From contig NZ_JTDI01000001.1 in the NCBI RefSeq assembly GCF_000802225.1, positions 992,001 through 1,056,000 on the forward strand: DNA of 64,000 nt, given 5' to 3'. Under the pieces are notes generated by a model, which searched no databases, was not told the origin of the DNA, and saw only the letters and a list, made by a program, of their open reading frames with translations. Positions 1-8,762 of this stretch are shown here, in pieces. The position numbers were made by a program, and so were the translations under genes. Numbering within the stretch: position 1 is the stretch's first letter; each line of letters opens with the position of its first letter. The DNA is from Novosphingobium malaysiense. GTDB lineage: Bacteria > Pseudomonadota > Alphaproteobacteria > Sphingomonadales > Sphingomonadaceae.

Positions 1-74
1 AGAGAGCCAGCATCTGCGACTGGTTCACCCGGTTGGTGAACGAGGTGATCGAGCCCGAACGCCGAACTCGCTGA
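1..74 (+). CDS. 3' end of an unidentified gene (partial)
   Basis: The third frame is open from the window edge to a TGA at 72-74 and gives a 23-residue tail ending EPERRTR. The mix of hydrophobic and charged residues (DWFTRLVNEVIEPE) looks like a C-terminal helix of a real protein. The frame converges on the aminotransferase stop 22 bases further on. The fragment is too short to assign a family. Confidence 0.45.
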   Translation, partial: RASICDWFTRLVNEVIEPERRTR

Positions 75-96
75 TTGTCGGCGCGAGCCGGGGCGG

Positions 97-1242
97 TCAG
101 CGCCGCGCCGCGAACCAGGGCACCATGCGCTCGATGGCAGCCTCGATTTCGGCCGGCGAAACCGCGAAGCTGAAGCGGATGTAGCGCCCGCCGTCAACCG
201 GATCGAAGTCGATCCCCGGCGCTGTCGCCACCCCGGTGTCTTCCAACAGCTTCCGGCAGAACGAGAGGCTGTCGTTGGTCATGTGGCCGATCTCAGCCCA
301 GATGTAGAAAGCTCCGTCCGGCGGGGCAATTTGCTGCAAGCCCAGCCGCGGCAATGCTGCAAGCAACATTTCACGGTTGCGGGTGTAGTTCGCAAGGTGG
401 CCTTCCAGTTCCTCGCGGCAGTCGAACGCCACAAGTCCGGCATGCTGTGCCAGGACCGGCGGCGTCAGAAACAGATTGCCCATGCGCGCCCTTGCGGCCT
501 CGATCAGATCACTTGGAACCAGCAGCCAGCCGAGGCGCCACCCCGCCATCGAGAAGTATTTCGAGAAGCTGTTGACCACGAGCGCCTCTGGACAATGCTG
601 CAGCATGGAATGTGCAGCATTTTCGTAAGTCAGGCCGTGATAGATCTCGTCCGACACGACGCAAATGCCCTTGCGGCGGCACACCTCGGCAATCGCCGCC
701 ATTTCATCCGGCGCAATGACCGTCCCGGTGGGATTGGCAGGACTGGCGAGGATCAGTCCATCGGGCGCAGGGGTGAGCGCATTAAGCGCGGCCGCCGTCA
801 TTTGATAGCGCTCGGCCGGGCCGCAGGCGACTTCCACCGGTTCGAGATACATCGCCTTGAGCGTGTTGCGGTAAGCGACGTAGCCGGGCCGGGCCATTGC
901 CACCCGCGCCCCCGGCCGGAACAGGCATGACAGCGCCAGCACCAGGGCAGGCGAGGCACCACAGGTCAGGATTACCTGCTCCTCGTCCACCGCGACGCCG
1001 TAAGCTTCACCGTAATGGCGGGCGATACGCTGTTTCAGCGCATTGCTTTCCCAGTAGCCGCCCGGATCGCTGTCGAGAGCCTTGTGTGCGGCGGCGATCG
1101 CCTCGGCCGGCGCCCCTGTCGAAGGCTGGCCGTATTCCATGTGAATGATATCGCGGCCCTGCTCGGCCAGATCGTAGGCGAGGCGTCCGATGGTGATGGC
1201 GTGGAAGGGCTCGACTTCGGCGATATCGGGGGAGGAGGTCAT
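97..1242 (-). CDS. Class I/II PLP-dependent aminotransferase
   Basis: This 381-residue protein has the fold-type I aminotransferase signatures. The Asn motif ASPANPTG lies at about 167-173, SDEIY at 197-201 (Asp and Tyr contact PLP), and the Schiff-base lysine is K228 in NSFSKYFSMAGWRLG. It should transfer an amino group between an amino acid and a keto acid or aldehyde; the substrate is not readable. It is the last gene of a minus-strand run behind the LuxC-like reductase (52 bases away), so it may aminate the aldehyde made upstream; that link is inference. Aspartate or aromatic aminotransferase activity unrelated to the operon is the main alternative. The start is the ATG at 1242; its ribosome binding site is weak. 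Confidence 0.88.
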   Translation of the reverse strand: MTSSPDIAEVEPFHAITIGRLAYDLAEQGRDIIHMEYGQPSTGAPAEAIAAAHKALDSDPGGYWESNALKQRIARHYGEAYGVAVDEEQVILTCGASPALVLALSCLFRPGARVAMARPGYVAYRNTLKAMYLEPVEVACGPAERYQMTAAALNALTPAPDGLILASPANPTGTVIAPDEMAAIAEVCRRKGICVVSDEIYHGLTYENAAHSMLQHCPEALVVNSFSKYFSMAGWRLGWLLVPSDLIEAARARMGNLFLTPPVLAQHAGLVAFDCREELEGHLANYTRNREMLLAALPRLGLQQIAPPDGAFYIWAEIGHMTNDSLSFCRKLLEDTGVATAPGIDFDPVDGGRYIRFSFAVSPAEIEAAIERMVPWFAARR

Positions 1243-1294
1243 GCCCGCTTGCTAGGCGCAGCATGACCTCCCCGCAAGGCCGGACACTGGACGT

Positions 1295-2773
1295 TCAGGC
1301 GACGACCTTGATGTCTTCCTTGTCCGCCTCCCAGAACCCCTTGCGGCCCTCGGAGGGCTCTTCGGAAATGATCCATTTCACGATGCGGCGCATCGGCTCG
1401 ATGCCGTCCTGCGGACCGACCAGGCCGGGGCCGTTGAACACATAGCCCAACTGGACGAAGCGCTGTCCGCCATGCAGTGCCCCCTTGTGCCGCACGACCT
1501 CGCGCAGGCTCTCCGGCCAGATGCCCACTGTCTGGGTATAGGCGTCGACCACGTCGAGCACTTCCTCCAGTGTATCGACCGGGATCAGGTTGACGGTGCG
1601 ATCGGCCAGGTATTCCCAGAAGTCGACGCGGTCCGAGGTGTGGCTAACGATAATCGCGCCTTCACCCTCTTCCCCACCGATGACGGTGTAGAAGTCTTCC
1701 GAGAAGCGCAGCGAGTCGACGCTGGTCTTGAGGTCCGGGTCGTATCGCTTGGGCTTGGTAGTGAGCACTTCGGGCAGGTCGAACATCGCCGCGTATGCCT
1801 TCTGTCCGAGCCTCTTCAGCTTCTCGATATCCTCGTCCTCGGTCCCGCACATCACGTAGACCATGCGCGCGGAGGCGCAGGCGGTCTGGTTGCCGACCGA
1901 GAAGTCGCAGGCGAGACGCTTGGCCGTTTCCTCGATCGCGTCGTCGTCCTCTAGGGCTTCGGGTCCGATGATCGAGGCCGAACGCTTCGGATCGAGGCTG
2001 ATAAGTTCGATGCCCGGCTGGATGTACTTGGTGACATGCTTGACCGAGGCGAAGCCGCCCCAGGCGCAGATCTTCTCGATGTTGTGCGGCTGGTAGATCT
2101 GCGATTCCAGCGCCTCGTCACCGCCACGCCAGTAGGCCACGGCGAGATGCTTGGTGATCGGATGATCGGGCGCCATGTCGACCATGGTGCGGGCGATGGC
2201 GCCGGTGGTGAAGGGATCGTTCGAAGGGACCTTGATGATCGTATCGCCGCGCGTCACCGCCCCGCGCAGCACGGTCAGCGCGCCCAGCACCGGGCCATTT
2301 CCTGCAACGATGTGCAGCGTGCGCGCACCATAGGCGCGGATGCCCACCTTGGAGCCGTTGATCTCCTGTTCCACCCAGCGTTCGAGGTAGTCCACGCCGA
2401 TGTTGAAATCGACCATGCCGCGAATGCGCTCCTTGTCGAACATGAAGGGCATGTCGTGGAAGAAGTGGTCCATTATCGGCTTGGTTGTCGGCGCCGTGGC
2501 ATAGGAGTACTCGCGCGCCTCGCGCAGGTAGTCGTTGCTGTTCACGTCCAGCTGCGCGCCGAGTTCGGCGAGGTAGTCGAGAATGTCCTCGAAGCTCAGG
2601 TCGTAGAGGTCCTCCATCAGCCGCGGCGAGGCGAGCGGGATGCGGCTCGCGATCTTGTGCGGATCGGGAGCGAGAAACGAGATGTCCCCGCCGCGCCCGC
2701 CGAATTCGATCAAGTCGCTCTCGATCACCTGGCCGCGCAGCACGGCATAGGAAATGGGTCGTGTCGCCATCAT
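1295..2773 (-). CDS. LuxC-family acyl-CoA/acyl-protein reductase
   Basis: The 492-residue protein resembles the LuxC reductase, an aldehyde-dehydrogenase-fold enzyme that reduces an activated acyl group to an aldehyde with NADPH. A glycine-rich segment (HIVAGNGPVLGAL, about 154-166) and the conserved VGNQTACASARMVY stretch with candidate catalytic Cys299 support this. Length matches LuxC, usually 470-490 residues. It starts four bases after the LuxE-like gene, so the two are translationally linked. In luminous bacteria LuxC and LuxE form the fatty acid reductase complex with LuxD, but no luciferase or luxD lies here. The pair is therefore better read as a carboxylate-to-aldehyde module of a catabolic or biosynthetic route. 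ATGs at 2773 and 2770 are both possible. Confidence 0.85.
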   Translation of the reverse strand: MMATRPISYAVLRGQVIESDLIEFGGRGGDISFLAPDPHKIASRIPLASPRLMEDLYDLSFEDILDYLAELGAQLDVNSNDYLREAREYSYATAPTTKPIMDHFFHDMPFMFDKERIRGMVDFNIGVDYLERWVEQEINGSKVGIRAYGARTLHIVAGNGPVLGALTVLRGAVTRGDTIIKVPSNDPFTTGAIARTMVDMAPDHPITKHLAVAYWRGGDEALESQIYQPHNIEKICAWGGFASVKHVTKYIQPGIELISLDPKRSASIIGPEALEDDDAIEETAKRLACDFSVGNQTACASARMVYVMCGTEDEDIEKLKRLGQKAYAAMFDLPEVLTTKPKRYDPDLKTSVDSLRFSEDFYTVIGGEEGEGAIIVSHTSDRVDFWEYLADRTVNLIPVDTLEEVLDVVDAYTQTVGIWPESLREVVRHKGALHGGQRFVQLGYVFNGPGLVGPQDGIEPMRRIVKWIISEEPSEGRKGFWEADKEDIKVVA

Positions 2774-2777
2774 CGTC

Positions 2778-4226
2778 TCAGCCTCCCAGCCCGGTCAGGA
2801 AGTCCATCGCCTCGGACTGGGCCTGCGGCGTGGCGGCGCAGGAGATCTTGTCGTCCCCGCCCTGCAGCTCGCTCACGCGGTTGATCTTCTTTTCGAGCGC
2901 CACCGAAGTACGACCGCACTTGCAGGTATTGTCCCAGTCGATGGTGACGAGGTCGCCGGTGACCAGCCCACCCCAGGTGGAATCCTGCGTCATGTCGAAG
3001 AATGCGGCCCGACCGGTCTGCTTGCCCTTGCGCGGCAGCGGCTGGCCGGTGTCGAGATCGAGCTGGAACACCGTCACCCATGGCAGGACGTGGTAGTGAT
3101 CGTGCTCGCACAGGATCGAGAACGAGTTCATCTCGGTCATGCCATAGCCCGAGGTCATCCGCTCGAACCCGAAGAAGCCGCAGATCACTTCCTCGAGATC
3201 GTCGGGCAGAGGAACGCCCTTGGCCCCGCCGCCGCCCATCAGCACCGAGTCCGGCGAGAAGCTGGCACGAATGCCTTCCTCGAGCCCCTTCTTGGCCACG
3301 GCATAGAACATGTTCGACGTGCCCATGGCGAAGACTCGCTCGCCCTCGAGTTGCGTCACCATGCGGTTGATGAATTCCATCTGCCGCGCTGGCGCCTCGG
3401 CCTGCGACTTCTCCCATTCCTCGCGGCGGGCCAGCAGCGCGGGCGGAACGTCGACCTTGCTGGCATCGCCCTTGGCCGCGGCCGCGCGCAAGCGGGCGGC
3501 CAGCCACATCAGGTCGGAGCTGATCTTGAAGTCGAAGGCCGTATGCAGCTTGCTGTCGTCGCCCTTGCAGAACACCTCGCGGATGTACTTGCCGAATGCG
3601 CCGGTCGAGGCATGACCGTCGCGGTAGAGCGGCACCACCGCATGCATGGCATCCTCGATATCGCCGGGCCGGGGCTCCTCGCCGAACTTCTGGGCAAGCT
3701 GCACGCGCAGCCCCATGACCGAGACATGATAGTCATTCTTCGACTTCGGGAAGAACGAGCAGGTGCCGGTCGATCCCGAAGACGTCGCGACGTCGAGCGG
3801 CGTTTCCTCGCGCAGCTTGACCAGCCAGGAGTCGATGGAATCGCAGTCGGAAACGTCCACCTCGTTCGGCGCGTGCCGCGTCAGGCGCGACAGCCAGGTA
3901 TTGAGCTTGCCGTATTGGCCCTTGGCCAGCAGCGAGACCGGATAGGACTTGTAGATGTCGTGCGGCATCAGCAGCGGCGCCATGTCGTCGAGCGAGGCGA
4001 GGCTGTCGATCCCCTGCCCGTCGGCAAGCTTCTGCAGGACCTGGATTTGATCGCGCCGTTCTGCCAGCCGGCGATTCATCGCGGCAAGCTGCACCGCTTC
4101 CACATGGTCTCGCTCCAGCGAATGGATGCGCGTGTTGTGGTGGCCGAAGTGCCCGTAGGGGTCTTCCATCCAGGCTTCGGCTTCGCGTTCGACGGTCGCA
4201 TCCTGCGGAGCTGCAGTGGTTGCCAT
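2778..4226 (-). CDS. LuxE-family acyl-protein synthetase
   Basis: This is a 482-residue member of the LuxE branch of the adenylate-forming superfamily. The ATP-binding signature ATSSGSTGTCSFFPKSKNDY spans about 147-166. LuxE activates a fatty acid as acyl-AMP and passes it to its own cysteine and then to LuxC. The protein is about 100 residues longer than classical LuxE (near 370-380); the extra length is mostly N-terminal. It is the first gene of the minus-strand luxE-luxC-aminotransferase run, and its promoter faces the TetR gene across a palindrome at 4304-4317, suggesting repression by that regulator. Substrate chain type is unknown. Confidence 0.82.
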   Translation of the reverse strand: MATTAAPQDATVEREAEAWMEDPYGHFGHHNTRIHSLERDHVEAVQLAAMNRRLAERRDQIQVLQKLADGQGIDSLASLDDMAPLLMPHDIYKSYPVSLLAKGQYGKLNTWLSRLTRHAPNEVDVSDCDSIDSWLVKLREETPLDVATSSGSTGTCSFFPKSKNDYHVSVMGLRVQLAQKFGEEPRPGDIEDAMHAVVPLYRDGHASTGAFGKYIREVFCKGDDSKLHTAFDFKISSDLMWLAARLRAAAAKGDASKVDVPPALLARREEWEKSQAEAPARQMEFINRMVTQLEGERVFAMGTSNMFYAVAKKGLEEGIRASFSPDSVLMGGGGAKGVPLPDDLEEVICGFFGFERMTSGYGMTEMNSFSILCEHDHYHVLPWVTVFQLDLDTGQPLPRKGKQTGRAAFFDMTQDSTWGGLVTGDLVTIDWDNTCKCGRTSVALEKKINRVSELQGGDDKISCAATPQAQSEAMDFLTGLGG

Positions 4227-4303
4227 GGTCCTTCTCCCGAATAATCCGATGCCCGTTTCCCGAGCTTTCGATTCGGCACCATGCGCGCACGGTCAATTCA
4301 AAT

Positions 4304-4317
4304 CAACCAATTGGTTG
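4304..4317. promoter_or_regulatory. Perfect 14-bp palindrome, likely TetR operator
   Basis: CAACCAATTGGTTG is a perfect inverted repeat midway between the LuxE-like gene (minus) and the TetR gene (plus). TetR-family regulators usually bind such palindromes in their own divergent promoter. A further GGTTG follows immediately, giving an extra half-site. The site would allow one repressor to control both transcripts. Confidence 0.6.
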
Positions 4318-4392
4318 GTTGTTTCTTGTTCCGTCAATTGCTAGCTCGACGAAGACAAGCCCGAAGCACCGGGCCCGAAAGGACGCAAAGAC

Positions 4393-5088
4393 TTGCCACC
4401 GCCCGCAAATGCCGCATCAGCCAAAGACGCCACGACCCGCCGGCGGCGCACCTACATGCCGGCCGCCGAGCGACGGAAGCAGATCATTGCGGCAGCGCAG
4501 GAAGTCTTCGCCCGCTCCAACCTCAAGGGCGCCCGCACGCGCGACATCGCCCGCGCGGCAGAGGTCAACCAGGCGACGATCTTCGAGCACTTCCCCAGCA
4601 AGGAAGCGCTGTTCGAGGAAGCCGTGGTCAAGCCGCTGATCGAGGCGATGCGTGGCATGCACGCGCGGCGGGAAGTGTACGAAAGCGCCACTGGCCCCGA
4701 CGAGATCGCCGCACTCGCCCGCTCATCGGGCGAACGCCATCTTGCTGACATGGACCGGGTGTTTCCGCTGCTCGCCGCCGCCCTGTTCAGCGATCCGGAC
4801 CAGGGTCGCGACCTCTACCGCGAGCACATCGTGCCCCTGGTCCGCGCCCGGGGGGATGTCCTCGATGGGCTCACCCGCGACGGGCTCGATCTAGACTTCG
4901 TGGGCCTCGCCATCTTCGGCATCCAGATGGCCGTAGCGCTCGACCGGCACTTCGATGGCGGCATTGCCGGCGAGAGGAACGGCGATTTGACCGAGGTGGC
5001 AGAGCAGTTCACGCGCATGGCCACAGGCGGCTTTGCACGGCAAAAAGGCGAAACGAACATCAACCAAGCAATCGACAAGGCGGACTGA
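4393..5088 (+). CDS. TetR/AcrR-family transcriptional regulator
   Basis: The N-terminal part carries a TetR-type helix-turn-helix: RKQIIAAAQEVF, then TRDIARAAEVNQATIFEHF, followed by the usual SKEALFEEAV helix. The C-terminal ligand domain is family-divergent. A TTG start at 4393 is preceded by AAAGGA nine bases upstream and gives 231 residues. The ATG at 4456 would give 210 residues but lacks a clear ribosome binding site. The gene is divergent from the luxE-luxC operon and 24 bases upstream of an aldo/keto reductase, so it probably represses both. The ligand is unknown, possibly the acyl or aldehyde substrate of the reductase. Confidence 0.88.
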   Translation: MPPPANAASAKDATTRRRRTYMPAAERRKQIIAAAQEVFARSNLKGARTRDIARAAEVNQATIFEHFPSKEALFEEAVVKPLIEAMRGMHARREVYESATGPDEIAALARSSGERHLADMDRVFPLLAAALFSDPDQGRDLYREHIVPLVRARGDVLDGLTRDGLDLDFVGLAIFGIQMAVALDRHFDGGIAGERNGDLTEVAEQFTRMATGGFARQKGETNINQAIDKAD

Positions 5089-5112
5089 ACGCCCGCCGGG
5101 GAGAGAAAACAT

Positions 5113-6177
5113 ATGGCTACGCAACTCGATCACTATCGCCTGCTTGGGCGCTCCGGCCTGCGCGTCTCGCCGCTGGCGCTGGGCACGATGACCTTCGGCC
5201 TTTCGGAAGGGTCCTGGGGCAGCACCGAGGATGAGGCCAAGGCGATGGTGGACCACTTCATCGACCGCGGCGGCAACTTCATCGACACGGCCGACTTCTA
5301 CGGCGCGATGGGAGGCTCGGAGGAGTGGCTGGGCCGTATCGTCAAGGGCCGGCGCGATCCCCTGGTGATCTCGACCAAGTATTCGCTGACCACACAGCCG
5401 GGCAACCCGAACGCAGCGGGCAATCACCGCAAGAACATGGTGCAATCGGTCGAGGACAGCCTGCGGCGGATGCAGACCGACTACATCGACCTGCTCTATT
5501 TGCACATGTGGGATTTCCGCACGCCGGTGGACGAGATCCTGCGCGCCTTCGACGATCTCGTGCGCGCCGGCAAGGTGCTCTATATCGGCTTGTCCGACAC
5601 ACCCGCATGGCAGGCAAGCCGGATGCAGGCAATCGCCGAACTGCGCGGCTGGACGCAATTCTGCGCGCTGCAGATCCAGTACAGCCTCGTCGAGCGGACG
5701 GTGGAGCGCGAGATGATCCCGATGGCCAAGGAAATGGGCATGGGCGTTTCGCCGTGGGCCCCGCTTGGCCAGGGCGTGCTTACCGGAAAGTACAAGCGCA
5801 GCGACCTCGGCGAAGGGAGCATGGACGACATCGGCTCGCGCAAGGCCATCAACGCGATGACCGGCAAGCTCAACGAACGCAATCTCGACATCGCCGACGT
5901 CGTGGTGGAAGTGGCGAAGGACATCGGCTGCACACCGGCACAAGTCGCGCTCGCCTGGACGCTGGCAAATCCGGCCACCTGTTCGCCGGTCGTTGGCGTG
6001 CGCACGCCGGCTCAACTGGAGGATAATCTCGGCGCGCTCGATGTGACATTGTCGGACGAACATCTCGAGCGCCTCGATGCGGTCAGTGCCGTCCCCAAGG
6101 TCTTCCCGATGGATGTCCTGACCGGCCCCGCCGAAGGAATGATGTTCGGCAACGTGAAGGTCGAGACACGCTCCTGA
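5113..6177 (+). CDS. Aldo/keto reductase
   Basis: The 354-residue protein is an NADPH-dependent aldo/keto reductase of the large (AKR11/12-like) type. The catalytic tetrad is visible: D58 and Y63 in IDTADFYGAMGGSE, K89 in ISTKYS and H131 in LLYLHMWDF. The C-terminal half ends with the cofactor-binding pattern SPVVGVRTPAQLEDNL. A strong GGGGAGAG site precedes the ATG. It forms an operon with the TetR gene and could reduce the aldehyde made by the LuxC/LuxE pair to an alcohol; that pathway link is inference. Confidence 0.9.
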   Translation: MATQLDHYRLLGRSGLRVSPLALGTMTFGLSEGSWGSTEDEAKAMVDHFIDRGGNFIDTADFYGAMGGSEEWLGRIVKGRRDPLVISTKYSLTTQPGNPNAAGNHRKNMVQSVEDSLRRMQTDYIDLLYLHMWDFRTPVDEILRAFDDLVRAGKVLYIGLSDTPAWQASRMQAIAELRGWTQFCALQIQYSLVERTVEREMIPMAKEMGMGVSPWAPLGQGVLTGKYKRSDLGEGSMDDIGSRKAINAMTGKLNERNLDIADVVVEVAKDIGCTPAQVALAWTLANPATCSPVVGVRTPAQLEDNLGALDVTLSDEHLERLDAVSAVPKVFPMDVLTGPAEGMMFGNVKVETRS

Positions 6178-6218
6178 TTCGCCGCCGCCACGTTCTAATC
6201 GCCGCCGGCCGAACATGA

Positions 6219-6245
6219 GGACGCGGGACTTCGGTCCCCGCGTCC
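6219..6245. terminator. Hairpin terminator between convergent genes
   Basis: GGACGCGGG and CCCGCGTCC form a perfect 9-bp stem around a 9-base loop, between the aldo/keto reductase (plus) and the SnoaL-like gene (minus). The T-run after it is weak, so it may act on both strands or through Rho. Confidence 0.6.
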
Positions 6246-6263
6246 TTGTCCGATACGGTCAGA

Positions 6264-6692
6264 TCAGCCGGGAAAGACGGTGTATATCCGCGCGCTGAAC
6301 AGCCAGCGGCCGTCGCGGCGTTCGAAGCTGTCGTGGTATTCGCCGAAAACTTCCTTGTCGGTTCCCCAAATCGGCGCGGCCATCATCGAATTGGCCGTGG
6401 CTCGGTCGCCATCTACCTCGATCATCAGGTTGTGAATCAGCGGCACCGGGTGCGGACCGCCCTTCTGGCCGACGAGGAAGGCGACCAGCGCCTCGGGCGT
6501 CTCGTAGCGGCTGCGCACCTCGTATTCGGCCTTGTCGGGCTGGCCGGAGCGGACTTCGAACGTCCCTTCCGGCACGAACATTGCGCCGACTTTCTCGGGC
6601 TCGTCGCGGCGCACCGCGCGTGCATAGGCATGGACGAGATCGGCAATCGCCGCCTGTGCCTCCAGCCGGTCGAGGCGGGTTTCCGTGCTCAT
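6264..6692 (-). CDS. SnoaL/NTF2-like nuclear-transport-factor fold protein
   Basis: The 142-residue protein has the length and pattern of a SnoaL-like cone-fold protein: N-terminal helices (LEAQAAIADLVHAYARAVRR), a FVPEGTFEV turn, the segment IHNLMIEVDGDRATANSMM and the terminal strand WLFSARIYTVF. Members act as small hydratases, isomerases or dioxygenase-associated subunits in aromatic and steroid metabolism. Its ATG overlaps the stop of the upstream SDR by four bases (ATGA), so the two are co-translated. Substrate unknown. Confidence 0.8.
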   Translation of the reverse strand: MSTETRLDRLEAQAAIADLVHAYARAVRRDEPEKVGAMFVPEGTFEVRSGQPDKAEYEVRSRYETPEALVAFLVGQKGGPHPVPLIHNLMIEVDGDRATANSMMAAPIWGTDKEVFGEYHDSFERRDGRWLFSARIYTVFPG

Positions 6693-7477
6693 GCCATGCT
6701 GTCCCGCAGGTCGCAGGCCGCGCGGATCGCGGCAAGGCGCGGCTCCATGCTTTGCCAGACGTGCTTATGCGTGACAATTACGGCGTCATCGTTCCCTATG
6801 GCGACGGCGACCATTTCACCCACGTCGCGCGGTGTGATGTCGGATTCGGGCATCGTCGCGGAATATTGCCGGACCTCGCCGCCGACCTTGACCGTGTTCG
6901 CGGCAAGGTTCGTCGAGACATAGCCCGGGCACAGCACGGACACGCCGACGCCGTGGGGAGCCATTTCCTGCCGCAGGCCCTCGCTCAGCGCGGTCACGCC
7001 GAACTTGGCGACGGCGTAGGCGCCCACGCCCGGCACACTGGCGGTAAGGCCTGCCTGCGACGAGGTGTTGATGATATGCCCGCGTCCGCGCTCGCGCATG
7101 TCGGCTGCGAAGGCGAACACCCCGTTGGCGATGCCGGTGAGGTTGATAGCGACGATGCGATCGAAGCTTTCCGGGTCCATGTCAGCGAATTCGCGACCAT
7201 TGGGCGCGATACCGGCATTGTTGACGAGAATATCGACCGGCCCGAATTCGGCTTCGGCCTCCGTCTTCGCCTTCTGCCATCCCTTTCGGTCGCGCGTGTC
7301 GAGAACGGCACCTCGCACGGCATCTCCGCGCTCGCCGACGACCTGCGCCAAAGTGTCCGCGTCGATATCCGCGATCGTGACGCGCAGGCCGCGCCGGAGC
7401 ATCGCATCAACGATACCCAGACCGAGACCACTCGCGCCTCCGGTCACAAATGCATGGCGAGCTTCGCTTAAGTCCAT
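6689..7477 (-). CDS. Short-chain dehydrogenase/reductase
   Basis: This is a classical SDR of 262 residues. The Rossmann motif TGGASGLG is at about 12-19, NNAG at 86-89 and the catalytic YxxxK at Y154/K158 (YAVAK), with the serine in NTSSQAG. The ATG at 7477 follows GAGAGAGG at good spacing. It heads a two-gene minus-strand operon with the SnoaL-like gene and is divergent from a sulfotransferase gene. It should oxidise or reduce a secondary alcohol or ketone with NAD(P); the substrate is not deducible. Confidence 0.9.
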   Translation of the reverse strand: MDLSEARHAFVTGGASGLGLGIVDAMLRRGLRVTIADIDADTLAQVVGERGDAVRGAVLDTRDRKGWQKAKTEAEAEFGPVDILVNNAGIAPNGREFADMDPESFDRIVAINLTGIANGVFAFAADMRERGRGHIINTSSQAGLTASVPGVGAYAVAKFGVTALSEGLRQEMAPHGVGVSVLCPGYVSTNLAANTVKVGGEVRQYSATMPESDITPRDVGEMVAVAIGNDDAVIVTHKHVWQSMEPRLAAIRAACDLRDSMA

Positions 7478-7610
7478 GATTTTCCTCTCTCCCTGCCGAA
7501 CGGAGCGGCATCCGGCAGGCAGATTGAAGAAGCAGCCACTATCTTGCAATCGCTCCGACGCGCTTTCATGACCGGAAGGACGATAGAGCAGACAAGCAGG
7601 ACGCCGGAAC

Positions 7611-8762
7611 ATGACCGTAGAGGAAGTGATCGAAGCAGCGCGGGCACAGACGGGGCTGACGGAAATCGGCGATCCGGCCATTCTCGAAGGCTTGGAAATC
7701 CTCCTCAAATCCTATGCCGACGAGGCGAAGTACACCGAACGCGGTTCGCAGATGGCCCATGCCGATCTGGTCAAGTGGATGGCGATCCGCATGAAGATCG
7801 AGGACTGGCTCAAGCAGCACCCGGACCTGCTCGACCAACCCATCGAGAAGCCGCTGTTCGTTTTCGGCCTGCCCCGGACCGGCACGACGCTCGTCATCAA
7901 CCTGCTCGCCTCCGGCCCGGCGCGCCGTTCCTTCCTGCGTTGGGAATCGCACGATCCCGTGCCGCCGCCCCGCCCTGACGAACTCCATGCCGGACCGCGC
8001 TGGCAGAAGATGGACGAGCAGACCAACATTGCGCTGCAATACATGCCGCAGATCGCCGCGATCCACTTCGAAGAGGCCGACAGCCCGACCGAGTGCCAGT
8101 TCCTGATGACTCCCTCGTTCTGCTCGCAGGTCTATGAATCGCAGGCGGACATTCCGGAGTACCGCGAGTGGTTCCTGCAGAAGGCCGACTACCTGCCAGC
8201 CTTCCGCTTCCACAAACGCTACCTGCAGATGCTGCAGGCCAATGCCGGCGGGCGCTGGACGCTCAAGAACCCCTGGCACCCGCTCTACCTGCCCGCGCTC
8301 AAGGAGGTCTATCCCGATGCGCAACTGGTGATGACGCACCGCGACCCGGCCGACGTGCTCGGCTCGATCGGCAGCCTGATCGAAAACGTGCGCAAGATCT
8401 ACTCGGACGACGTCGATCTGGAAACCATCGGCCAGCAGTTCGTCGAGACGTTCCAGATCATGATCGAGCGGCAGGACGCCTTCCGCGCACAGCACGGGCA
8501 GGATGCGATCTACGACATGCAGTACGCCGATGTGATGAAAGACCCGATCGGTCAGGTGCGCAGCATCTACGACCACTTCGGCGAGCCGTTCACGGCGGAG
8601 GCGGAGGCTGCGATGCATGCCTATATGGACGCCAATCCCAAGGGCAAGCACGGAAAGCACGAATACTCGCTCGAACGGTACGGCCTCACCCGCGAAGGCG
8701 TGCACAAGACCTTCGGCGACTACATCGAACGCTACCGGATCCCGGTAAAGGCGGCGACATGA
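7611..8762 (+). CDS. Sulfotransferase-family protein
   Basis: The 383-residue protein carries the PAPS-binding 5'-phosphosulfate loop FGLPRTGTT (about 85-93). The 3'-phosphate region MTHRDPADVLGSIGSL is also present. It belongs to the Sulfotransfer_3-type bacterial family, which transfers sulfate from PAPS to hydroxyl groups of lipids or small molecules; many members in catabolic clusters have no assigned substrate. The stop overlaps the start of the VOC gene by four bases. It is expressed away from the SDR/SnoaL operon, with 133 bases of shared promoter DNA between them. Confidence 0.85.
   Translation: MTVEEVIEAARAQTGLTEIGDPAILEGLEILLKSYADEAKYTERGSQMAHADLVKWMAIRMKIEDWLKQHPDLLDQPIEKPLFVFGLPRTGTTLVINLLASGPARRSFLRWESHDPVPPPRPDELHAGPRWQKMDEQTNIALQYMPQIAAIHFEEADSPTECQFLMTPSFCSQVYESQADIPEYREWFLQKADYLPAFRFHKRYLQMLQANAGGRWTLKNPWHPLYLPALKEVYPDAQLVMTHRDPADVLGSIGSLIENVRKIYSDDVDLETIGQQFVETFQIMIERQDAFRAQHGQDAIYDMQYADVMKDPIGQVRSIYDHFGEPFTAEAEAAMHAYMDANPKGKHGKHEYSLERYGLTREGVHKTFGDYIERYRIPVKAAT

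Noticed and set aside
1295..4226. Bioluminescence genes
   Set aside because: LuxC and LuxE homologues occur without luxA, luxB or luxD, so light production is not supported.
2036..4244. Long plus-strand frames across luxC and luxE
   Set aside because: Low-complexity His/Arg/Leu-rich products; the minus strand encodes intact LuxC and LuxE.
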